DNA from: Chitinophagaceae bacterium
GTDB lineage: Bacteria; Bacteroidota; Bacteroidia; Chitinophagales; Chitinophagaceae
DNA length: 47,847 bases
Direction: 5' to 3'
Assembly: GCA_014379345.1 (NCBI GenBank)
Contig: JACMLY010000002.1
Coordinates: forward strand, 1 to 47,847
Positions within the stretch are counted from its first letter, which is position 1, and every line of letters starts with the position of its first letter. This document shows, one piece after another, positions 26,299-35,797 of this stretch. The notes under the pieces are model-generated. The model saw only the letters and a list, made by a program, of their open reading frames with translations, did no database searches and had not been told where the DNA came from. The translations under genes and the position numbers were made by a program.

Positions 26299-28696
26299 CT
26301 TCGATAATGATTTTTTTCAATCGCTGGTACATGAACGATATTATTAACAACAAAACTCCGAGGCAGAAGAACGCAGCGATCTTACCACCCGCGGAAATAT
26401 TGCGAATATCAAAAGCAAACAATTTTATGAGAGTTAAGGAAAACAACACGAGTGATATAATTCTTAACGGACGATATTTGTGTTTCATGCCAAGCCACAT
26501 GAACGCGAATGAACACAATCCCCATAGAATTGGCAAACCTGATTTTATGTATGACTGGTTAATTTTAGCAAGCGAATCAACGCTACTGGAATAGACGCTT
26601 TGAATGACGAGATTGATTTCACTACTAAGGTAGATAACGATCCAGCTGCAAAGCAGCCAGGTGACCAGTGGAAGATTTTTTGATGTTGAGTACCGATTTC
26701 TAACTGTCTTAACGATAAAAAAGAAAATTAGCGCGAGCACAACAATGGCTGTCCAATGCGCTATAAGGTGGGCCGAATATCTTTTCTCAAGCAAAACCTG
26801 GTATAAAAAAGCGAAATTTTCGGTAATGGAGAATAAATAGATCGCGAGACAGGCAAGCAATAAGTAGAAATGTATTGAAAAATCTTTTTTGAAATTATTT
26901 TGCCGGTTAATTACCAGGTAAAAGATAATTACGAATGAATAAGTATAGAGAAGCAGGTATTGCATCTTCACATGCCCTTCCGGGAAATGGCGCGAAAACT
27001 GGTGCTGTATCTCCAGAGCTCCAGACATGTATAATAATATTACACCCGCGATCCTGTAAACATTTGCCGGTAATTTTGACGTCAGGCCAGCCATTGTTTT
27101 CCCGGAGTCTTTTTTTCTTAGCAAAAAAATCAGGTAACTGCATATTGCTGCATAGATCGTAGTGACGAAGCCCTTATTGAAAATAATAAAGGCAGGTTTG
27201 ATATTTAGATAGAATTGGACCCAGTCCATCAACAAACTGAGGAGCATCGCTATCCAAACGATCATCGAAGCAAGACCCACCAGAGGGATCTTTGATCGTA
27301 GATACAACCAATATAATAATACACATTCGGATGCCCAGAATAAAGTAATGTTATTCCCCTGCAATTGAACTGGCGCTGTCAGTGATATGAAACTTACCGT
27401 AATACCGATCAGCAAATAAAAAATATTTTTGTCGACACTTTGCTTTCTGAATAATGCCCAGGAAAAGCTTAAGTTCAATGCACCCAGCAATGCTGTAAAA
27501 AGCCCCTGATACTCTCCTGATCCCATTGCATGCAGAAAATATAATCCTGCTGAAAAATATAATGCAGTGTTGGAGAGAAGAATGCTAAAATCAAATGCAA
27601 CAAACTTTTTATTTTCTTTTACATTATTGGCAATATTGATAATAAAAAACAACACATAGAATGCAGTCGCAAATAAAAAGCCATATAGGTAGGTTCTGCG
27701 GGGTGTTTGCGGGCTGAGACCAAAAACCCACAACAAAAATAAGATGACCGTAAAACCAAATGCAAGCGTATTCAGTATCCTCCAGGATCTGTTATATGCA
27801 ATCACCAGCAGACCCGCGTTAAGAATTAAAAGGTAGGTAAAAAGGGCCATGAAATTACCGCCTCCATCACTTACCAACAAGGGAGTTGCGAAACCTCCTA
27901 CCAGGGCAATGACTGCTAATTCCTGGCGGTCATAGAGCATTGACAACACCACTGCAAAAATGGTTATTACAACCATGATGATGAAGGAGATGGTTTGACT
28001 AAACAAGTGAAATTGGTGATATGCCAGGGCAATGGTGAAGTAAAAGATAGCAAGCCCGCCACCAACAAGTACCGAGCTAAATCCCTTATAATTTTTTCTT
28101 AAATGATGTGCCAGTGTAATGAGAATACCGCCGCATAATATACCGATCCCTACACGGGCGACCGGTCCGATCCAGTTTTTATCGATGGCATATTTCACAA
28201 AGTAACCGATGGCTAAAACAAGGATGGCAATACCGACTTTACTGATCAGGTTTTCGCCGATAAATTTCTCAAGGTCCGGATGGCGTTCAAAAAACGACGG
28301 TTCCCGTATTTTTTCAATGGGCGTGCGGGGAGGTGTTATAGTCTCTTTTACTTCAATCGTTTTTGTAAGATTCTGTTTCGTTTCTTCCTGCATTTTTTTA
28401 GCAGGCAATTCGGCGCCTTCATTTTGTTTTATGAACTGGTTGGCTTCTTCCTGCAAAGATGGTTTAGCGGGAAAAGGTTGTTCGACGACTTTAAATCCGC
28501 TTTCCCAATAATCCTGTGTAGCACTTTCTTTTTTTGAATAGGTCTCTGTTGACGGTGAAGATTTTATTTCCTTAATGCTCTTCCGAAGGTCATTTAATTC
28601 ATTTTCCAGCTTTTTTAGGTTTTCATTCACCGAAGATTTAAAGGAAAGCAATACAAAGAAGATGATCAGTAGTAGAACAACCGCCAGCAATTCCAT
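26276..28696 (-). CDS. DUF2339 family polytopic membrane protein
   Basis: An 806-residue protein. A short N-terminal membrane helix (1-18) is followed by a coiled-coil/charged linker (about 20-135) and then some two dozen hydrophobic helices to the C-terminus. The opening of the membrane part (FIGENLISKVGIAILVLAIGYFVKYAID) is the recognised DUF2339 signature. No enzymatic motif is visible. It is the first gene of the trio with DUF3999 and DUF4286. A role in the envelope is inferred from topology only. Confidence 0.85.
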   Translation of the reverse strand: MELLAVVLLLIIFFVLLSFKSSVNENLKKLENELNDLRKSIKEIKSSPSTETYSKKESATQDYWESGFKVVEQPFPAKPSLQEEANQFIKQNEGAELPAKKMQEETKQNLTKTIEVKETITPPRTPIEKIREPSFFERHPDLEKFIGENLISKVGIAILVLAIGYFVKYAIDKNWIGPVARVGIGILCGGILITLAHHLRKNYKGFSSVLVGGGLAIFYFTIALAYHQFHLFSQTISFIIMVVITIFAVVLSMLYDRQELAVIALVGGFATPLLVSDGGGNFMALFTYLLILNAGLLVIAYNRSWRILNTLAFGFTVILFLLWVFGLSPQTPRRTYLYGFLFATAFYVLFFIINIANNVKENKKFVAFDFSILLSNTALYFSAGLYFLHAMGSGEYQGLFTALLGALNLSFSWALFRKQSVDKNIFYLLIGITVSFISLTAPVQLQGNNITLFWASECVLLYWLYLRSKIPLVGLASMIVWIAMLLSLLMDWVQFYLNIKPAFIIFNKGFVTTIYAAICSYLIFLLRKKDSGKTMAGLTSKLPANVYRIAGVILLYMSGALEIQHQFSRHFPEGHVKMQYLLLYTYSFVIIFYLVINRQNNFKKDFSIHFYLLLACLAIYLFSITENFAFLYQVLLEKRYSAHLIAHWTAIVVLALIFFFIVKTVRNRYSTSKNLPLVTWLLCSWIVIYLSSEINLVIQSVYSSSVDSLAKINQSYIKSGLPILWGLCSFAFMWLGMKHKYRPLRIISLVLFSLTLIKLFAFDIRNISAGGKIAAFFCLGVLLLIISFMYQRLKKIIIEDAEKPAA

Positions 28697-28800
28697 ATCA
28701 GCGTTGGTTTAGGTTACCTTAAAGATAGAAGGCAAAACCAGAACGGTCAAGAAATGAACGTTAAAATGTTGTGTGGCCTGAGGAAGAAGGAAGAAATATG

Positions 28801-28828
28801 GTTGAGAACACAGAATACAGAATTCAGA
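28801..28828. repeat. Short heptamer run (NNNCAGA type), single arm
   Basis: Four tandem heptamers GTTGAGA, ACACAGA, ATACAGA, ATTCAGA in the 242-bp gap between the DUF2339 and exonuclease III genes. No complementary arm is seen. The rest of the gap shows nothing I can identify. Confidence 0.4.
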
Positions 28829-28938
28829 TAAAAAGGTACTGGGAATGATCTTTTAAATTAATAAGTGACATATAAAATTCAATTCAGTGCAATTCATTTC
28901 TTCGTCATTGCGATTCTATCCAGACCGACACTTGAAAA

Positions 28939-29709
28939 TCAATTTAAATCTACTTCCAGGTACACCGGGCAATGATCGCTGTGTTTTACGTCGGCGAGTA
29001 TTTTTGCATCGATCAACTTGTTTTTGAGCGGATCTGTAACATTGATATAATCTATACGCCATCCCTTGTTTTGCGCGCGAACTGTAGGGAAGCGCTGACT
29101 CCACCAGCTATATTGATGCGGTTCGGAGTGCAACTCACGAAATGTATCCACAAACCCATTTGAAAAAAAAGAATCCATCCAGGCACGTTCTTCGGGCAGA
29201 AAACCCGATGATTTTTTGTTTCCTTTAGGATCATGTATATCAATATCTCTATGTGCGATATTGTAATCGCCACAAAGGATGAGTTTGGAATATTGTTTTT
29301 TTAATTCACTCAGATAAATAAAAAATTCATTCAGCCACACATACTTAAATGTTTGCCTTAGGTCACCAGAAGTACCGGAAGGAAAATAAGCATTGATCAA
29401 TCGGGTATCGGCAAAATCCAATTGGATTATTCGGCCTTCATCGTCACTTACTTTATTGTTATTTCCATATTGTACACGATCTGGTTTTATTCTTGTAAAA
29501 ACAGCCACGCCACTGTATCCTTTTTTTTCTGCGGAGTACCAGTAATCTTCGTACCCAAGGTCATTGACCGCCTTAAAATCTATATTATCCTTTGCTGCTT
29601 TGATTTCCTGCAAACAGATCACATCAGCAGGATCTGTTTTTAACCAATCAATTAAACCCTTGTTGATAGCGGATCGGATGCCATTGACATTGTAGCTGAT
29701 TATACGCAT
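28939..29709 (-). CDS. xth: Exodeoxyribonuclease III (AP endonuclease family)
   Basis: A 256-residue enzyme of the exonuclease III/APE family, acting in base-excision repair at abasic sites. Motifs: MRIISYNVNGIRSA, DVICLQEIKA (metal-binding Glu), KKGYSGVAVFTR, INAYFPSG, LCGDYNIAH (catalytic Asp-x-Asn), WRIDYINVT and the final SDHCPVYLEV (catalytic Asp-His). I place the start at 29709; the open frame reaches 29817 but the family begins at MRIISYNVNG. It is divergent from the LOG-family gene with only 37 bp between the starts. Confidence 0.95.
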   Translation of the reverse strand: MRIISYNVNGIRSAINKGLIDWLKTDPADVICLQEIKAAKDNIDFKAVNDLGYEDYWYSAEKKGYSGVAVFTRIKPDRVQYGNNNKVSDDEGRIIQLDFADTRLINAYFPSGTSGDLRQTFKYVWLNEFFIYLSELKKQYSKLILCGDYNIAHRDIDIHDPKGNKKSSGFLPEERAWMDSFFSNGFVDTFRELHSEPHQYSWWSQRFPTVRAQNKGWRIDYINVTDPLKNKLIDAKILADVKHSDHCPVYLEVDLN

Positions 29710-29746
29710 AGTATTGTTTAAATTGAACGGCAATTTACATTTTAAC

Positions 29747-30490
29747 ATGAAAGCACCTATAAAAGAAAGGCAACCAATCATTCCTGCAAAGTCGCACGTG
29801 TTTCTGGAGGGCCCCAAAGCCCGTAGCTACGAGCTGGCGTTTGCTTGGAGCGTACTCGGGCAATTCATCAGGGCTTTCCGTACACTGCATTTCGTTGGAC
29901 CATGCATTACGGTATTTGGTTCTGCACGATTCAGTGACGACCATCCTTATTATGTAGCGGCACGTGAATTTGGGAAACAAATTGCTTCAATGGGGTTCAC
30001 GACCATGACAGGTGGGGGTCCTGGAATTATGGAAGCAGCCAATCGTGGTGCATTTGAAAATAATGGCGTTTCTATTGGTTGTAATATCCAGTTGCCCTTT
30101 GAGCAAAAAGGAAATGTATACACGCATAAGTCTATCACCTTTGAACATTTTTTTGTTCGAAAAGTAGTGTTGGCGAAATATTCATATGCCTTTGTAATCA
30201 TGCCGGGTGGATTTGGGACCATGGATGAACTTTTTGAAACGCTGACGCTCGTTCAAACCAAAACTGTTACCCAATTTCCGATCGTGATCTTTGGAAAGTC
30301 ATATTATCAGGAACTGTGGGAGTATTTAGAATTTATGGCAGAGCAGGAAACAATTTCCCGCGATGATTTGAAACTGGTATTGCTTACAGACAGTATTTCA
30401 GAGGCAATGGATCATATCCATACTTATATACAGGCTAATTATAAGGTTAAGCAAAGACAACGCCGGTGGTGGTTACTTGAAAAAAGGTAA
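29747..30490 (+). CDS. LOG-family protein (TIGR00730, lysine decarboxylase-like Rossmann fold)
   Basis: A 247-residue protein with the two family signatures GGGPGIMEAANRGA and PGGFGTMDELFE. Members of this family are nucleoside 5'-monophosphate phosphoribohydrolases (LOG releases cytokinin bases; bacterial relatives act on purine nucleotides). Start ATG at 29747; a TTG at 29714 would add 11 residues and overlap the divergent promoter region. A small membrane-protein gene follows after 52 bp, probably on the same transcript. Confidence 0.9.
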   Translation: MKAPIKERQPIIPAKSHVFLEGPKARSYELAFAWSVLGQFIRAFRTLHFVGPCITVFGSARFSDDHPYYVAAREFGKQIASMGFTTMTGGGPGIMEAANRGAFENNGVSIGCNIQLPFEQKGNVYTHKSITFEHFFVRKVVLAKYSYAFVIMPGGFGTMDELFETLTLVQTKTVTQFPIVIFGKSYYQELWEYLEFMAEQETISRDDLKLVLLTDSISEAMDHIHTYIQANYKVKQRQRRWWLLEKR

Positions 30491-30542
30491 ACGATATGAT
30501 ACATCAAATCATAATGGTATATTGGTTATCAAATAAACCGTT

Positions 30543-30971
30543 ATGGAAAAGCAAACCCCTCCCGAACAGGATACTATTTTTGATGAAGCTGAACTGCTAG
30601 GCGATGGGTACGATAAGCATGTTCGCCGAGCAAGAAATACTATTTTTGTGGTGGCCTCCGTTCAGTTCGTTTTTGGATTGGTCCTGGGTTTTTCAGGACC
30701 GGAAGAATCAAAATGGATCTCAATCGGGATCATGAGTATTGTAGCAGGTATATTTGCAGGGCTGGGGTTCTGGGCCAGTAAAAAACCATATCAGGCCATT
30801 CTGATCGCGCTGATCTTGTTTTGCGGACTGATACTTCTTGATGTGATATTTGATCCTGCATCTATTTTCAAGGGGATCATCTTAAAAATTTTTATTATCG
30901 TTTATCTTATAATGGGAGTGAATAATGCAAGACAAACGCTTCGCATAAAGCAGGCCCTCGGGAAAGAATAA
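30543..30971 (+). CDS. Small four-helix membrane protein, unknown
   Basis: A 142-residue protein with an acidic soluble N-terminus (about 1-30) and four predicted membrane helices (about 33-51, 58-78, 83-103, 110-126), then a short basic tail. I do not recognise a family. It is co-directional with the LOG gene and converges with metH; a weak hairpin (CTTC-GGC / GCC-GAAG with a bulged C, near 30978-30996) lies just after its stop. Confidence 0.75.
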   Translation: MEKQTPPEQDTIFDEAELLGDGYDKHVRRARNTIFVVASVQFVFGLVLGFSGPEESKWISIGIMSIVAGIFAGLGFWASKKPYQAILIALILFCGLILLDVIFDPASIFKGIILKIFIIVYLIMGVNNARQTLRIKQALGKE

Positions 30972-31107
30972 GGCTACTCTTCCGGCATTTGCCGAAGACA
31001 CAAAAATCTTTATGATTCACCACTGAAAAATTATTTACTTCCCGTACCCTGCGTGAATAATTGCATGAGATTTGGAACAACGTCTGTGGCACACACAGCA
31101 GCCCGCC

Positions 31108-33849
31108 CTAGGCATCATACTCCAATACGGGCCGTAGCCATTTTTCAATTTCTTCAAGAGGCATTTTCTTTCTTTCTGCATAATCCTCTACCTGATCTTT
31201 TTCAATTTTGCCTACACCGAAATATTTGCTTTCAGGATGCGAGAAATACCATCCGCATACTGATGAAGCCGGGAACATAGCCAGGGATTCAGTCAAAATA
31301 ATTTCCGCATGTTCAGTAGCATTCAATAAAGAAAACAATTTATTTTTCTCTGTATGATCGGGGCAGGCTGGGTAGCCCGGAGCCGGTCGGATGCCCTGGT
31401 AGGTTTCTTTGATCAATTGTTCATTATCGAGTTGTTCATCTTTTGCATATCCCCAGAATTCTTTGCGCACTTTTTCATGTAACATTTCAGCAAATGCCTC
31501 TGCCAGCCGGTCGGCCAAAGCCTGCAGAATGATCTTATTGTAATCATCATGCTGCGCTTCAAAGTTTTTGATATGTATGTCTATACCGTGGATGCTCACG
31601 GCAAAGGCACCGATATGATCAGTTTTTGCAAATTCAGCAGGCGCAATAAAATCTGAAAGAGACAAATTGGATTGGTTGGCTACTTTTTTAATCTGTTGGC
31701 GTAAACATTCCAACTCTATGGATTCGGATTTACCATTGACATTATTTAGTAATGTAATAGTATCCTTACCATTGGAATTGGCAGGCCAGAAACCGATCAC
31801 CCCTTTTGCCTGCAGCCATTTGTTATCAATAATTTTCTTCAATAATTTTTGAGCGTCGTTGTAGAGTTTGGTGGCTTCTGTACCAATCACTGAATCGGTT
31901 AAGATCTGCGGAAATTTTCCGTGCATTTCCCAGGCAATAAAGAAGGGCTGCCAGTCGATATATTTTTGTATTTCATTTAGATCATAATCGGCAAACACTT
32001 TAATGCCAGTAAAAACAGGTGCAACCGGGTTGTAATCTTTCCAGTTGATCGGGAATTTATTTTTTTGTGCTTCAGTAAAACTCAGATAAGTTTTTGTTGA
32101 TTTCTTATTGCCAAAATCTTCTTTCAGCTTGGTATATTCTTTGGATATTCCTTTAAGAAAATCAGGTTTTTGTTCTTTGCTTAATAATGAACCTGTAACG
32201 GTCACACTTCGCGAAGCATCCAGCACATGAACCACGCCATTGCCATACTCGGGTGCAATCTTCACTGCCGTATGCATGCGTGAGGTGGTAGCTCCGCCAA
32301 TCAGTAAAGGTTGCTGCATTCCCCTGCGTTTCATTTCACGGGCAACATGCACCATTTCATCGAGTGATGGGGTGATTAAACCACTTAAGCCAATAATGTC
32401 AGCGTTTTCTTTCAATGCAGTTTCAAGGATCTTATCGGCCGGCACCATCACACCAAGATCAACAATATCATATCCGTTACAACCCAGTACTACTCCAACA
32501 ATGTTCTTACCAATATCATGCACATCGCCTTTTACCGTAGCTAATAGCACTTTGGCCGCGCCTGCGCCTTCCTCATTTTTTGTACCTGCTTCAATATGGG
32601 CCAAACGGCGCTTTTCTTTTTCCGCTTCGATATAAGGAGTTAAAACGGCAACAGATTTTTTCATGACCCTGGCGCTTTTAACAACCTGCGGCAAAAACAT
32701 TTTACCGCTGCCAAAAAGATCACCCACCACATTCATTCCATTCATCAACGGGCCTTCGATAACATCCAATGGTTTCGGATAATTTTGACGCGCTTCCTCA
32801 GTGTCGGCATCAATATAGTCGGTAATGCCATTAATGAGCGCATGCTTCAATCGTTCTTCAACCGAATTGTTCCTCCAGGCTTCATCCCTCACCTCTACTT
32901 TTCCTTTTGCTTTTACCGTTTCCGCAAAAGCGATCAGCTTTTCTGTTGCTTCATTGTTATCATTGTTGCGGTTTAGAATAACTTCTTCGCACAGATCCTT
33001 TAATGCGGGTTCAATTTCATCGTACACCACCAATTGCCCTGCATTCACGATGCCCATGTCCATGCCCGCCTTGATGGCATAGTATAGAAATACTGCATGC
33101 ATGGCCTCACGAACATGATCATTGCCTCTGAAAGAAAAAGACATATTGCTAACCCCGCCACTTACTTTCGTGAGAGGCATTAATTTTTTTATCTCTCTTG
33201 TTGCTTCAATGAAATCCACCGCATAGTTATTGTGCTCTTCAATGCCCGTGGCAACAGCAAAAATATTGGGATCGAATATGATCTCCTGAGGATCGAAACC
33301 CACCTGTTCAGTCAGGATCTTATAAGCCCGGTGGCATATTTCCACTTTGCGATCCTTTGTGTCGGCCTGGCCTTTTTCGTCGAACGCCATCACGATTACA
33401 GAGGCGCCGTAGCTCTGACAGATATATGCCTGTTCAATAAATTTCTCTTCTCCCTCTTTCATAGAGATAGAGTTTACAATGCATTTGCCTTGTACACATT
33501 TCAGCCCCGCTTCAATTATAGAGAACTTTGATGAATCGATCATGATCGGGATCTTCGCAATATCCGGCTCGGCCTGCAGCAAGTTTAAAAATGTCTGCAT
33601 AGCTTTTTCTCCATCCAATAAGGCATCATCCATATTCACATCAAGTATTTGTGCGCCACTTTCTACCTGTTGACGCGCCACGCTTAGGGCCTCTTCATAT
33701 TTATTATCCCGTATCAATCGTGCAAATTTCTTAGACCCAGTTACATTGGTTCGTTCACCCACATTTACAAAATTGGTTTCCGGGCGAACAATTAATGGTT
33801 CAAGTCCGGCTAATCGAAGAAAGGGTTTAATAACGATAGTTTCGTTCAT
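31108..33849 (-). CDS. metH: Methionine synthase, pterin/B12/activation modules (C-terminal part)
   Basis: A 913-residue protein corresponding to the last three modules of E. coli MetH. The pterin-binding domain (about 20-285) has [14 protein letters not shown] and [10 protein letters not shown]. The cobalamin cap is about 330-430. The B12-binding motif GDVHDIGKN has its cobalt-ligand His at 444, and the C-terminal AdoMet activation domain (about 590-913) has [15 protein letters not shown]. The homocysteine-binding module is missing and is encoded by a separate gene upstream (34483-35523). The start ATG overlaps the stop of the ORF6N gene (ATGA, 33846-33849), so the two are translationally coupled. 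Together the pieces make methionine from homocysteine and methyltetrahydrofolate. Confidence 0.95.
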   Translation of the reverse strand: MNETIVIKPFLRLAGLEPLIVRPETNFVNVGERTNVTGSKKFARLIRDNKYEEALSVARQQVESGAQILDVNMDDALLDGEKAMQTFLNLLQAEPDIAKIPIMIDSSKFSIIEAGLKCVQGKCIVNSISMKEGEEKFIEQAYICQSYGASVIVMAFDEKGQADTKDRKVEICHRAYKILTEQVGFDPQEIIFDPNIFAVATGIEEHNNYAVDFIEATREIKKLMPLTKVSGGVSNMSFSFRGNDHVREAMHAVFLYYAIKAGMDMGIVNAGQLVVYDEIEPALKDLCEEVILNRNNDNNEATEKLIAFAETVKAKGKVEVRDEAWRNNSVEERLKHALINGITDYIDADTEEARQNYPKPLDVIEGPLMNGMNVVGDLFGSGKMFLPQVVKSARVMKKSVAVLTPYIEAEKEKRRLAHIEAGTKNEEGAGAAKVLLATVKGDVHDIGKNIVGVVLGCNGYDIVDLGVMVPADKILETALKENADIIGLSGLITPSLDEMVHVAREMKRRGMQQPLLIGGATTSRMHTAVKIAPEYGNGVVHVLDASRSVTVTGSLLSKEQKPDFLKGISKEYTKLKEDFGNKKSTKTYLSFTEAQKNKFPINWKDYNPVAPVFTGIKVFADYDLNEIQKYIDWQPFFIAWEMHGKFPQILTDSVIGTEATKLYNDAQKLLKKIIDNKWLQAKGVIGFWPANSNGKDTITLLNNVNGKSESIELECLRQQIKKVANQSNLSLSDFIAPAEFAKTDHIGAFAVSIHGIDIHIKNFEAQHDDYNKIILQALADRLAEAFAEMLHEKVRKEFWGYAKDEQLDNEQLIKETYQGIRPAPGYPACPDHTEKNKLFSLLNATEHAEIILTESLAMFPASSVCGWYFSHPESKYFGVGKIEKDQVEDYAERKKMPLEEIEKWLRPVLEYDA

Positions 33850-34409
33850 GATGATTTCTTTTTTGGAAGTTTAAACCCGATCGGTTCCCGAGGCTTTGTA
33901 TCCTGAACAAGAAGTTGCTTTAATATTTTGAAGACGACTTTGATCTCATCATCTTTTTTTACAATATCCTTTTCAATTTTTTCAAGCTTGATCCACAGAT
34001 CTTTATTATTAATTAATAGCTGCCTCATTTTGGTATAAACCCTGATAATTTGAATATTTACCTGTATCGCCGTTTCTGATCGAAGCACGCTGGAAAGCAT
34101 AGCAACGCCTTGTTCTGTGAAAGCATAAGGTGGTTTTCTTCTTCCTCCCCAATTTTTTTTATCCTCATGAAATCTTGATATCGCAATTTGCGATATCAAG
34201 ATTTCAAACTCATCGATATCCAATTGAAACATAAAATCTTCAGGAAACCTGCTAAGATTTCTTTTTACAGCTTCATTCAGCCGATGGGTAGGAACGCCGT
34301 ACATCTCGGCTAAATCATTATCCAGCATCACTTTTATACCACGAATAACATGAATACGTTCAATTATGGTGGTTTCCGTTATTTCTTTTTTTGCTAATTC
34401 ACCTTTCAT
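33846..34409 (-). CDS. ORF6N-domain DNA-binding protein inside the metH operon
   Basis: A 187-residue protein with an N-terminal ORF6N (KilA-N-related) domain: [39 protein letters not shown] and [19 protein letters not shown] helical C-terminal part (about 130-170) ends in a Lys-rich tail. The family is typical of phages and is thought to bind DNA. Here it lies between the two halves of metH: 73 bp after the homocysteine module and overlapping the next start by 4 bp. Relative to family members I know, the stretch SQIAIS is followed by about eight extra residues before WGGRRK. The same DNA contains a 39-bp perfect palindrome. Whether it regulates the operon is unknown. Confidence 0.88.
   Translation of the reverse strand: MKGELAKKEITETTIIERIHVIRGIKVMLDNDLAEMYGVPTHRLNEAVKRNLSRFPEDFMFQLDIDEFEILISQIAISRFHEDKKNWGGRRKPPYAFTEQGVAMLSSVLRSETAIQVNIQIIRVYTKMRQLLINNKDLWIKLEKIEKDIVKKDDEIKVVFKILKQLLVQDTKPREPIGFKLPKKKSS
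34168..34206. repeat. Perfect 39-bp palindrome within the ORF6N coding sequence
   Basis: Two 19-bp arms that are exact reverse complements (34168-34186 and 34188-34206) around a single T at 34187; the core is ATATCGCAA-T-TTGCGATAT. It encodes residues around [12 protein letters not shown]. In the mRNA it would fold into a very stable hairpin with a minimal loop. Confidence 0.95.
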
Positions 34410-34482
34410 CCTGGTTAAGTTTTGAATTAAAATTAACGCGGCTGGAAGTTTAAAAAATGGTTAAATAATCAGTAATACCGGA

Positions 34483-35523
34483 TTAAAGAACAACCTCCAA
34501 TACCGGCAATCGGCGTGGCGTACATTTTTTTACCTGTTCTGCAATATGTTTAATATGATCGGGCGTTGTACCACAACAACCACCCACAATATTTACAAAA
34601 CCTTCTTTTGCCCAATCTTCAATAAAATGTGCCGTTTGTTCGGGTTGCTCGTCGTATTCTCCCATTGCATTTGGCAAACCGGCATTTGGATAAGCTGAAG
34701 TATAACATGACGCGATCTGGCTGAGTTCCTCAATATGTGAACGCATTTCCGCAGCACCCAAAGCGCAATTCAATCCTATACTTAACGGTTTGGCATGCAT
34801 AACAGATACATAAAATGCTTCGAGTGTTTGACCACTTAATGTGCGGCCTGATGCATCTGTAATGGTACCACTGATCATAATAGGCAAGGCCTCCTCCAGA
34901 CCCCGCCCGTCGGCGGAAGCTTTTTTAACATCCCGGTAATATTTTTTTATGGCATAGATTGCCGCTTTAGCATTGAGAGTGTCAAAAATAGTTTCGATAA
35001 GAAGCAGGTCCACTCCTCCATCGACCAATCCTTTAACTTGCTCGTAATATGCGTCCACCACTTCATCAAAGTTCACTGAGCGATAGCCGGGATTGTTTAC
35101 ATCCGGAGAAAGGCTGAGTGTTTTATTCAATGGTCCGAGAGCACCCGCAACAAAGCGGGGTTTTTCTGGATTCTTTGCGGTGAATTCATCCGCTGCATTC
35201 CGTGCACATTTTGCGGCCGCAATGTTCAGTTCATAAGCCAGCGATTGCATTTCGTAATCAGCCTGCGCGATAACAGTGCTGCTGAATGTATTTGTTTCTA
35301 TAATGTCTGCCCCGGCTTCAAGGTATTGTTTATGGATCGCTTCAATGATTTGTGGTTGCGTGATGCTTAGCAGATCACTATTACCTTTAACATCGGTATG
35401 CCAGTCTTTGAATCGGTTACCCCGGTATTCCTTTTCTCCCAGTTTATACCGCTGGATCATGGTACCCATAGCACCATCGATAATTAGGATGCGTTCATTC
35501 AAACATTCGCGAATAGATTTCAT
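34483..35523 (-). CDS. metH: Homocysteine S-methyltransferase module of split methionine synthase
   Basis: A 346-residue protein equal to the N-terminal module of Met[34 protein letters not shown] and [12 protein letters not shown]. The Cys of GLNCALG and the Cys-Cys of GGCCG are the zinc ligands that activate homocysteine. The gene carries the first module of a pathway enzyme whose other modules are in the next-but-one gene. A small insertion ([15 protein letters not shown]) is present near the middle. It is the first gene of the operon with ORF6N and metH. Confidence 0.93.
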   Translation of the reverse strand: MKSIRECLNERILIIDGAMGTMIQRYKLGEKEYRGNRFKDWHTDVKGNSDLLSITQPQIIEAIHKQYLEAGADIIETNTFSSTVIAQADYEMQSLAYELNIAAAKCARNAADEFTAKNPEKPRFVAGALGPLNKTLSLSPDVNNPGYRSVNFDEVVDAYYEQVKGLVDGGVDLLLIETIFDTLNAKAAIYAIKKYYRDVKKASADGRGLEEALPIMISGTITDASGRTLSGQTLEAFYVSVMHAKPLSIGLNCALGAAEMRSHIEELSQIASCYTSAYPNAGLPNAMGEYDEQPEQTAHFIEDWAKEGFVNIVGGCCGTTPDHIKHIAEQVKKCTPRRLPVLEVVL

Positions 35524-35760
35524 GTTGCATCTGATTTAACGTTCATAATGCTTTTTTACTACAAGTCATCGCCCGCCAGAGTCGGGCTATAGCTGAGCGA
35601 AACGAATAACGGCGTCAAATTTTTTGCTGAACCAGGTAACGAGGGAAATAACCTAGGTGTAGTATACGAGGATGATTTCGATCGTTTATTAGTTCAGTTT
35701 GTGATATTTGACTACAGGCCGAACAATAAACAAATCCGCCTGTGCAATAGTGCAAATGTA
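35524..35760 (-). promoter_or_regulatory. metH upstream region with -7-like element and long leader
   Basis: TACATTTG on the minus strand (35760-35753) matches TANNTTTG, but no good -33 box is seen. If used, it gives a leader of about 220 bases. The leader contains a GCCCG / CGGGC hairpin (around 35570-35588). I looked for the cobalamin and SAM riboswitch signatures and did not find them. I see no convincing gene in this 274-bp gap. Confidence 0.35.
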
Positions 35761-35797
35761 AAACATTCACCCGTAAAAATAAAAAAGCCGTATCTGG

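Noticed and set aside
29714..29746. Promoter ATTG-N19-TACATTTT for the LOG gene
   Set aside because: Its predicted start site would fall at or after the ATG at 29747, so it cannot serve the annotated start.
33846..34409. Prophage remnant in the metH operon
   Set aside because: Only the ORF6N gene is phage-like; there are no integrase, terminase, or structural genes and no attachment-site repeats.
35524..35797. Cobalamin or SAM riboswitch upstream of metH
   Set aside because: The conserved B12-box and SAM-core signatures could not be found on reading the leader.
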